Virus record (IMG/VR): IMGVR_UViG_3300017706_001454
Location: 1 to 32,142 of that record
Reading direction: 5' to 3' (one strand)
From: a virus
DNA length: 32,142 bases
Position numbers and translations under genes: made by a program. Positions 27,223-32,142 of the stretch are shown here, piece after piece. Every line of letters begins with the position of its first letter. The stretch's first letter is position 1. The notes below the pieces were generated by a model. The model had not been told where the DNA came from. It did no database searches and was given only the letters and a program-made list of their open reading frames with translations.

Positions 27223-27478
27223 CTCGTATATCCTCTGTGTCCCGCTCGATGTACCGCACCACCTCTCGAACCTCGGCGCCTTGCTCCGCATTGGCTAGAG
27301 CTTGGGCCTGCAGCTCCTCGGCATGCTGAACGGCCAACTCTGAAATAGCGGCCTTGTGCTCCGTCTCCTTGGACACCCGCCCGTCAACGCGGCCTTTGAT
27401 GTAGGCGGCGCCAGTAGACGCGAGGACGGCAGTCAACCCGCCCAGGACCAGCCATTTATTCAGACCGAGACCGATCAT
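27089..27478 (-). CDS. i-spanin (Rz-like)
   Basis: The 129-aa product begins MIGLGLNKWLVLGGLTAVLA, an N-terminal membrane anchor, then a long helical periplasmic region (KETEHKAAISELAVQHAEELQAQA) and DTQRLLDRALAG. Together with the overlapping lipoprotein it should span the periplasm and fuse the membranes in the last step of lysis. The ATG at 27478 is preferred over an upstream one without support. It overlaps the upstream gene by 23 bp. Confidence 0.87.
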   Translation of the reverse strand: MIGLGLNKWLVLGGLTAVLASTGAAYIKGRVDGRVSKETEHKAAISELAVQHAEELQAQALANAEQGAEVREVVRYIERDTEDIRDELAETDDPVCLVGDDTQRLLDRALAGPDGLYDRAARQRADDAG

Positions 27479-27674
27479 CCCACACCGCTCCAAATACATA
27501 CGAAGCCACGATAGACATAATCCCTGCGATGCTCATTGTCACAGCGGCTTCGGCCGGGGACGTGTCCAACCCCTTCCAAAGCACCAAAGAAATTACAGCC
27601 ATAAAAAAAGCGATTACCGAGAACATCACCCGGCGGCGGATCTTCCAGCTCGTGCGCTTCGGTAGGCCGCTCAT
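27456..27674 (-). CDS. Two-span membrane protein, putative holin
   Basis: The 72-aa product has a basic N-terminus (MSGLPKRTSWKIRRRV), a first span (FSVIAFFMAVISLVLW), a short loop and a second span (TMSIAGIMSIVASYVFGAVW) ending DDRSRSE. This is the layout of a small holin or a membrane partner and matches a recurrent phage type ending GAVWDD. It lies in the lysis cassette between the upstream helix protein and the spanins. The ATG at 27674 shares TAATG with the previous gene. Confidence 0.72.
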   Translation of the reverse strand: MSGLPKRTSWKIRRRVMFSVIAFFMAVISLVLWKGLDTSPAEAAVTMSIAGIMSIVASYVFGAVWDDRSRSE

Positions 27675-27946
27675 TATTGCCCGCCCCATGCGCGATCAAG
27701 GAGCGCCACCGCGCCGACTGCAATGCCAACCAGGGCGCCCCAGCGTGCCGGAGCATCGCTGGCGTTGTCGTCGCGATCCTCAAGCACTGCAACGCGCTGC
27801 CCCAAGTCGCTAACCGTTGGCTCGATCTTGGCTGCTGATTCCATTTTCGTTTCGATCTTTATCACGCGATCGCGCATGTCGCGCATGTCGCTCGCAATCT
27901 GAGCCAAAACGTCGTCGTTGTCTTTACCTTGAAAATACTCAGCCAT
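27674..27946 (-). CDS. Helical protein with C-terminal span, lysis cassette
   Basis: The 90-aa product begins MAEYFQGKDNDDVLAQIASD and has coiled helices (DMRDMRDRVIKIETKME) followed by a C-terminal hydrophobic span (WGALVGIAVGAVALLDRAWG). The shape resembles hemolysin XhlA-like or holin-associated proteins. The ATG at 27946 overlaps the endolysin stop by 8 bp. Either this or the next protein could be the holin. Confidence 0.68.
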   Translation of the reverse strand: MAEYFQGKDNDDVLAQIASDMRDMRDRVIKIETKMESAAKIEPTVSDLGQRVAVLEDRDDNASDAPARWGALVGIAVGAVALLDRAWGGQ

Positions 27947-28331
27947 AGGTCCAAAGAGCGGGGCGCTTCCCTTGTTGAATGTAATCTTCGTTGTCGTCCA
28001 CATGGATGAAGCTTTTGGCCACACCTACACCTTGAAAGTTCATAGCACTGATGTCGCGCAGCAGCTTGTGCATGTAGCGCGATCGAATGTCCGCAGCCCA
28101 CCCGCCCGAGTGGTTGCCCTTACCGCCTATAGACTGGTCGTGCTCGCGTGTGCGATACCACGACGCGATGTGAATTGGTTGACCGTGGAGGTCCCGCAGC
28201 TCGTCCATCTTGAGGCCAAACAGGACCCAGAGCTTGACCTCGCCCGAGCGGCTATCCGCCACCTCCTTAGTTGTGAAGTGGCGGAGTGGCCAATCAGGGC
28301 AATCAGAGTAGTGGGCGGCTTCGTAAATCAT
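27939..28331 (-). CDS. M15-family peptidase endolysin
   Basis: The 130-aa product contains the M15 zinc-peptidase motifs: SIGGKGNHSGGWAADI (His74, Asp81) and FIHVDDNEDYI (His110, Asp112), plus the IHIASWYRTREHD segment. Such D-Ala-D-Ala-type or L,D/endopeptidases cut the peptide crosslinks of peptidoglycan. The start overlaps the tail-fibre stop by 4 bp (ATGA). No signal peptide is visible, so a holin is expected to release it. Confidence 0.9.
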   Translation of the reverse strand: MIYEAAHYSDCPDWPLRHFTTKEVADSRSGEVKLWVLFGLKMDELRDLHGQPIHIASWYRTREHDQSIGGKGNHSGGWAADIRSRYMHKLLRDISAMNFQGVGVAKSFIHVDDNEDYIQQGKRPALWTYG

Positions 28332-31300
28332 GACGCAATAAGACCGTGACCCGTGTCGTCGAGGCGTGCCTTCAGCGTCTCAATCTGATTCTTTAGCTCG
28401 ATGCACAGCTCCAGCAGTTCTGAGCCGGTCGGGGCGGCACCATCTGCGATAGTAACCGCATCGTCAGGCGTGATGGATGGGTCGTTCGCGGTAAAGGTGA
28501 TCGTCGTGTTAGACACAGCCGCGCCACGCTCGCCCAAGACTTGGTCCCCGTCTTTGTCCACATAACCCCGGATCGGAATTGACGATGATCCGGTAATGTC
28601 AGCGGTGTTGTTCAAGAAAATGACAGAAGGCTCAATAACGGCAAGCTGGACTAGGCTGTCAACCAGAATGCCGTCAGCGCCACCGAGAGACCTGCCGTCA
28701 ATGAGGGAGTTGCGAAGGTAGAAGTTATCCAGGTTATCGTCGAGGTACATACCCTCACAGCTACCGCTACCTGCCGAAAAGACGTAACCGTTCACATCGC
28801 AGTAATCGATATCCCGGAGGCGGAGGCCGGTGTTGTCGTACTCGTCAATGCGAATATTGTCGATGGAGACGCGAGAAACTTCATCGATATATAGAGCTTG
28901 CCCTGTAACGTTAGCACAGTCGGAAATGAACACGTTCTTTATCACAACTTCTTCGATGGGGTTAGCTGCGATAAAGCCGATTTCAAAGAGGTTTTGACCG
29001 GATCCGTTACAGTTAAACGCCTTAAACCCGTCGATGTGGACGCGGTGGAGGGTTCCCGCACCTGACACAGGGCGGACAGATAGAGCCTCCTCGGCTGCCC
29101 CGTTGACCTCGATGTCACGGAACGTAAAGTGACCCGGCTGGTCCGAGTAATGAAGCACCCGAATGCCGGCTGCGCCTGATCCGATAACCTTCAACCGTTC
29201 GCAGATGACGTTAGCCGCTTCGATGTTCACAGCGTCACCAGACGATCCGTAGATCGTGATGTCGTGGTAGTGGACAGACGTACAAGCAGCATGTGTGTCA
29301 AGGGGCGAAGTGGCCACACCACCGGGGTTCGTCAGGGGTGAGCCGAAGATGTCACCAAAGCCGGCACGCACTTCCGGGGCGCCACCTCGGCCCGAGCTGT
29401 TGTTGGTGCTGATGGCGTGGCGGACGTCAGAGGCTTCCCAGTTGAAGATGCGGACACCTTTGGAGCAACCGATGATGGACACGCCGTAGCCGGTGCTGGA
29501 TGTTTCGGTGTTCTTGCACGTCCAGTTTTCGATCAGAGCGCCAGCACAATCCTCAACTCCGACGGCTCTGTCGTCAATACGTTCTGCGTCGAACCCCGAA
29601 CAATAAACCGACTCACACAGCAAAAATCGGCAGAAATAAAGATCGTTATCAGCGGCCCCGGTTGCATATACCTTAAAGTCGCCCCTCAAAACAGGGCTTT
29701 GCACAAGGGTCACGGGCACGATGCTTGGAGACGTTGCGTAGGTAAACTCCAGCGATTGATCCAAGACAATTGAGCCCGAGGAGGTTGACTCAACTCGGAC
29801 TAGCTCTGCTACCTTCGTGGACGTGCGTTGGCTGTCGATTACGTCTGTGGCGTAGATGCGAGCCCAACCCCCCGCGGTGAACCCGCTCTCGTCTCCAGCC
29901 CCGACGGTTACTGACGTGTCGCCTTTGGTTGCAGTCGCAGTGACCGATACTGCACTCCCCTCAGAACCGGAAACAAAGTAGGCCGGGGTGTTGGCAGCGG
30001 TGCCCATCAGGTAGTCACCGTATAGCTCAATGGCCACACCTTCTGCTCCCGTAACTTGGGCGTTCCATGCGTAAGCGTTGGCATCGCGGGGAAGGAAGAC
30101 AGCCCCGATCGAGTTGGTGTCTGCGAGGTCGATGGCGTCTTGGAGTTTGGCAGCAATGTCCGTAGACCCGTCCGCCACGATGCCAAACCATTTGCCGTTG
30201 TATCGCCCATCAGCCACGTTGCGAGCCCAGGCGCCGGACGCCCCGGTTACGTCCGACGACGGCGGGACGTAGATGCCTTCTGAGGGGTCTGCTGTGATGT
30301 TTGCCGATTGGTCGCCAGAGCGCCAAGTAAACATTCCGCCCCGAGCGGCGGCTTTAACGCTAACAACCCCAAGCCCACCCGCCGCCAATGCCTTGAGTGC
30401 GGTATAATCACTAACCTGGCCCACCTCGTTGGCAGCGGCCGCAGCGCTGGCCGCGCTCGCAGCCGCTTCTGCCGCAGAGATAGCCGCGTTAGACGCATTC
30501 GCTTGCGCAGCCGTGACAGTCCCAGCCGTCAACACCACCAGTTCAATATTCACGCCTGTGCCCGGCGCTGTGTTAAAAGTGATATTGTCACCAGCCACGG
30601 ACCACTCGGAGTCGTCCTGCATGAGGCCGTCCAAGTACGCAAAAACCACAGCGTCCGCCCACGGGGCAGACGGGAGGGTGAACGTCGCAGTTGAGTTGTC
30701 GCCCGTGTAGGTGTTGCGCTGTACGCCCGCCGCGGCCTGGCTAGCCGCGTTCGTGATGTCCGTGATATTAGAGCCTACAGCATCTACGTTTGAGATGCTC
30801 GCAGCAACCGTACCGATATCGTCATCGCCCGTCAGATCGGTGGCAACCGTGTTGATCGCCGCGGCGTCGCCCGCCACGGTGGCAACGTTCGCCGAAATGC
30901 CCGCAACCGTGTTGATGTCCGCGATGTTCGAGGACACTACGCCAATGTCCGCAGCGTCAGCCGCAACAGCCGCGACATCAGCAGAGATGCCCGCCACGGT
31001 GGTGACATTCGTCGAAATGCCCGCAACCGTGTTGATGTTGGTCGCGTTCGCGACCGCGGCGTTGATGTTGGCCGCGTTGCCGTCAACCGCAATCACGTTT
31101 GAAATGTTGCCGCCGACGCTGTTTACGTTTGCGATCGAGGCCGCAACAGTGCCAATCGTGTCGGCGCCGGTCAGGTCGGCGGCAACCGTGGTGATGTTGG
31201 CGTCGTTCGCAGCAACCGTGGTGATGTCACCAGAGATGCCCGCAAGCGTCTCTAAGTTGTCGATGTTCGCCGCCTCGGACAGCTTCAGAACGCCCGCCTG

Positions 31301-31759
31301 AATATAAAGTACACCACCAGCAGACCCGGCAACATCCGTGGTCAGCTCCGTTGCAGTGTTGGACGTGTCTGACGTCGGAAGCTTGAACGCGCGGTCAATC
31401 TTCTCGTCCAGCTCTTGCAAAATCATCATGGCGCGGTCGTCCGCGTCCTCGTGGTTTTGCGGCAGGAACGCACCCTGTGACGTGAAGTCAACGCTTTGAG
31501 CGCGAACAGTCACACGAATAATGGTAATCTTCTCACCCGAGGCGAGAGGCGAGCCAGTGTTAGGATAAGTGACGGTGCCGCCACTCTCCCCGTTTACAAC
31601 AACCGAAAAGTTCGACGTGATTTCTGTTTGCACGCCGGATGCGTCGGTCTTGTAAATCTCAAGGTCACTCGAATCAAAGATGCGAAACGAGAACGGCCAC
31701 GACGTTGTTGCGCCGTTACCGTTCTGGGTGACTTTGTTGGCAGCAGATGCGACTGTCAT
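28328..31759 (-). CDS. Tail fibre / tailspike protein
   Basis: The 1143-aa product has an N-terminal T7 tail-fibre-like domain (residues about 1-130), then a repeat region at about 172-338 made of ITTVAAN/INTVAGI-type units, including two copies of a longer DLTGxDxIGTVAASI block, an Ala-rich helical stretch (about 420-445) and a large beta-helix-like body beginning near WFGIVADGSTDIAAKLQDAI. Such proteins bind or digest host surface polysaccharide. GAGG precedes the ATG at 31759. It is the first gene of the unit with the promoter at 31787. Confidence 0.88.
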   Translation of the reverse strand: MTVASAANKVTQNGNGATTSWPFSFRIFDSSDLEIYKTDASGVQTEITSNFSVVVNGESGGTVTYPNTGSPLASGEKITIIRVTVRAQSVDFTSQGAFLPQNHEDADDRAMMILQELDEKIDRAFKLPTSDTSNTATELTTDVAGSAGGVLYIQAGVLKLSEAANIDNLETLAGISGDITTVAANDANITTVAADLTGADTIGTVAASIANVNSVGGNISNVIAVDGNAANINAAVANATNINTVAGISTNVTTVAGISADVAAVAADAADIGVVSSNIADINTVAGISANVATVAGDAAAINTVATDLTGDDDIGTVAASISNVDAVGSNITDITNAASQAAAGVQRNTYTGDNSTATFTLPSAPWADAVVFAYLDGLMQDDSEWSVAGDNITFNTAPGTGVNIELVVLTAGTVTAAQANASNAAISAAEAAASAASAAAAANEVGQVSDYTALKALAAGGLGVVSVKAAARGGMFTWRSGDQSANITADPSEGIYVPPSSDVTGASGAWARNVADGRYNGKWFGIVADGSTDIAAKLQDAIDLADTNSIGAVFLPRDANAYAWNAQVTGAEGVAIELYGDYLMGTAANTPAYFVSGSEGSAVSVTATATKGDTSVTVGAGDESGFTAGGWARIYATDVIDSQRTSTKVAELVRVESTSSGSIVLDQSLEFTYATSPSIVPVTLVQSPVLRGDFKVYATGAADNDLYFCRFLLCESVYCSGFDAERIDDRAVGVEDCAGALIENWTCKNTETSSTGYGVSIIGCSKGVRIFNWEASDVRHAISTNNSSGRGGAPEVRAGFGDIFGSPLTNPGGVATSPLDTHAACTSVHYHDITIYGSSGDAVNIEAANVICERLKVIGSGAAGIRVLHYSDQPGHFTFRDIEVNGAAEEALSVRPVSGAGTLHRVHIDGFKAFNCNGSGQNLFEIGFIAANPIEEVVIKNVFISDCANVTGQALYIDEVSRVSIDNIRIDEYDNTGLRLRDIDYCDVNGYVFSAGSGSCEGMYLDDNLDNFYLRNSLIDGRSLGGADGILVDSLVQLAVIEPSVIFLNNTADITGSSSIPIRGYVDKDGDQVLGERGAAVSNTTITFTANDPSITPDDAVTIADGAAPTGSELLELCIELKNQIETLKARLDDTGHGLIAS

Positions 31760-31786
31760 TCAGGGACCTCATGAATAGGTGTTGCT

Positions 31787-31815
31787 CTTATAGCACAGCG
31801 TTGTTTTTACGTCAC
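31787..31815 (-). promoter_or_regulatory. Promoter of the tail-fibre/lysis unit
   Basis: On the minus strand GTGACG, a 17-bp spacer and TATAAG predict a start near 31780 and a leader of about 21 nt. The spacer (AACAACGCTGTGC) resembles those at 4842 and 19565. It lies after the stop of the upstream virion gene. Confidence 0.62.
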
Positions 31816-31816
31816 G
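31800..31816. promoter_or_regulatory. Weak member of the 17-bp dyad set
   Basis: GTTGTTTTTACGTCACG keeps GTTG and GTCA but not the full right arm. It overlaps the -35 box of the tail-fibre promoter and aligns with the site at 19569. Confidence 0.4.
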
Positions 31817-31818
31817 GG

Positions 31819-32142
31819 TTAGTTGTCGTCGTCGGGACCGGTAATCAGCGCCTCAAGGATGGTCGGGTCGTCGTCCTCGGTGAGGGTGCGAAGCACCTGG
31901 TCAACCTGAACCGTGCCCGGCGCCCCAACCCCAAAACCAATGGCGCCCATATTTCTGCGCGCAAAATTGGCGACAGTTTCAGCGTCAATCTGTCCGTCTT
32001 CGGCAAAGTCCTCGCCCAAGCTCACATAAGAATCCATCGCCTGGCTGACTTTTGTGCCGAAGTTTTGAATGGCTGGTCCGTCGCCATAGCGGTTATCAAG
32101 CACCAGGCTAGAGCCCGGCACCAAGCCAGCGGCATTCCGGCG
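31819..32142 (-). CDS. Partial large virion protein, C-terminus
   Basis: An open minus-strand frame enters at the right edge and ends at 31819, giving the last 107 residues. The sequence contains RYGDGPAIQNFGTKVSQAMD, then DAETVANFARRNMGAIGFGVGAPGTVQVDQVL and an acidic tail. The repeat-free, Gly/Ala-rich end and its place before the tail-fibre gene suggest an internal virion or tail protein, but there is too little to assign a family. Confidence 0.65.
   Translation of the reverse strand, partial: RRNAAGLVPGSSLVLDNRYGDGPAIQNFGTKVSQAMDSYVSLGEDFAEDGQIDAETVANFARRNMGAIGFGVGAPGTVQVDQVLRTLTEDDDPTILEALITGPDDDN

Noticed and set aside
30711-31301. Plus-strand frame of 196 codons opposite the tail fibre repeats
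   Set aside because: A repeat-driven shadow frame of the tail-fibre gene.
28328-31759. Diversity-generating target region in the tail fibre
   Set aside because: No reverse transcriptase, no adenine-biased template repeat and no C-type lectin-like C-terminus were seen.

Overview
This window reads as about 32 kb of a tailed-phage genome of podovirus type. The head and packaging genes form a recognisable set in the order of Bordetella phage BPP-1-like phages: large terminase, small proline-rich protein, head-to-tail connecting (portal) protein, Bbp19-like protein, scaffold, major capsid protein, Bbp16-like cement protein. The host should be a Gram-negative bacterium, because the lysis genes include a nested i-spanin/o-spanin pair and several promoters fit the sigma-70 pattern. 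No integrase, rRNA, tRNA, CRISPR array, insertion sequence or reverse transcriptase was recognised. Both window edges cut through minus-strand virion genes, so the missing part is probably the rest of the tail and internal-virion module.

Layout. (1) Positions 1-8175, minus strand: structural and packaging genes, preceded by five small early-looking genes. The small and large terminase genes lie in separate transcription units, split by terminators and each with its own sigma-70-like promoter. (2) Positions 8176-8666: an intergenic control region holding divergent promoters, an AT-rich stretch, a 29-nt pyrimidine run and short repeats; it is a candidate replication origin. (3) Positions 8667-17381, plus strand: a dense array of small accessory genes joined mostly by 4-8 bp start/stop overlaps. 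It contains two tandem-repeat beta-helix proteins (a pentapeptide and a hexapeptide type), a winged-helix regulator, several tiny membrane peptides, and a mosaic block of related reading frames with copied 3' ends. A minus-strand pair (51-aa membrane protein plus VRR-NUC nuclease) interrupts this array next to a divergent promoter.

(4) Positions 16814-26953, plus strand: replication, recombination and DNA-modification genes. These are a DnaA domain IV-like protein, a Prim-Pol/PriCT/ATPase primase, a metallophosphoesterase, a Cro-like repressor with its own promoter and operator, a Sak4-like ATPase, a DUF669 protein, a Cas4-like exonuclease, a C5-cytosine methyltransferase that overlaps a second frame with its own ribosome binding site, an SF2 helicase and a DUF3310 protein. 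(5) Positions 26950-32142, minus strand: lysis cassette (M15 endolysin, two small membrane proteins, nested spanins), a 1143-aa tail fibre/spike and the C-terminus of a large virion protein. Modules 4 and 5 converge with overlapping stop codons.

Regulation. A 17-nt dyad close to GTTGA-N7-TCAAC recurs beside start regions at 7407, 8614, 12496 and 19569, with a weaker version at 31800; a related back-to-back dyad lies at 20870. It may be the operator set of the Cro-like protein, which would link early, accessory, replication and tail-fibre transcription. All functional calls rest on reading the sequence and on remembered family motifs; no database search was run.
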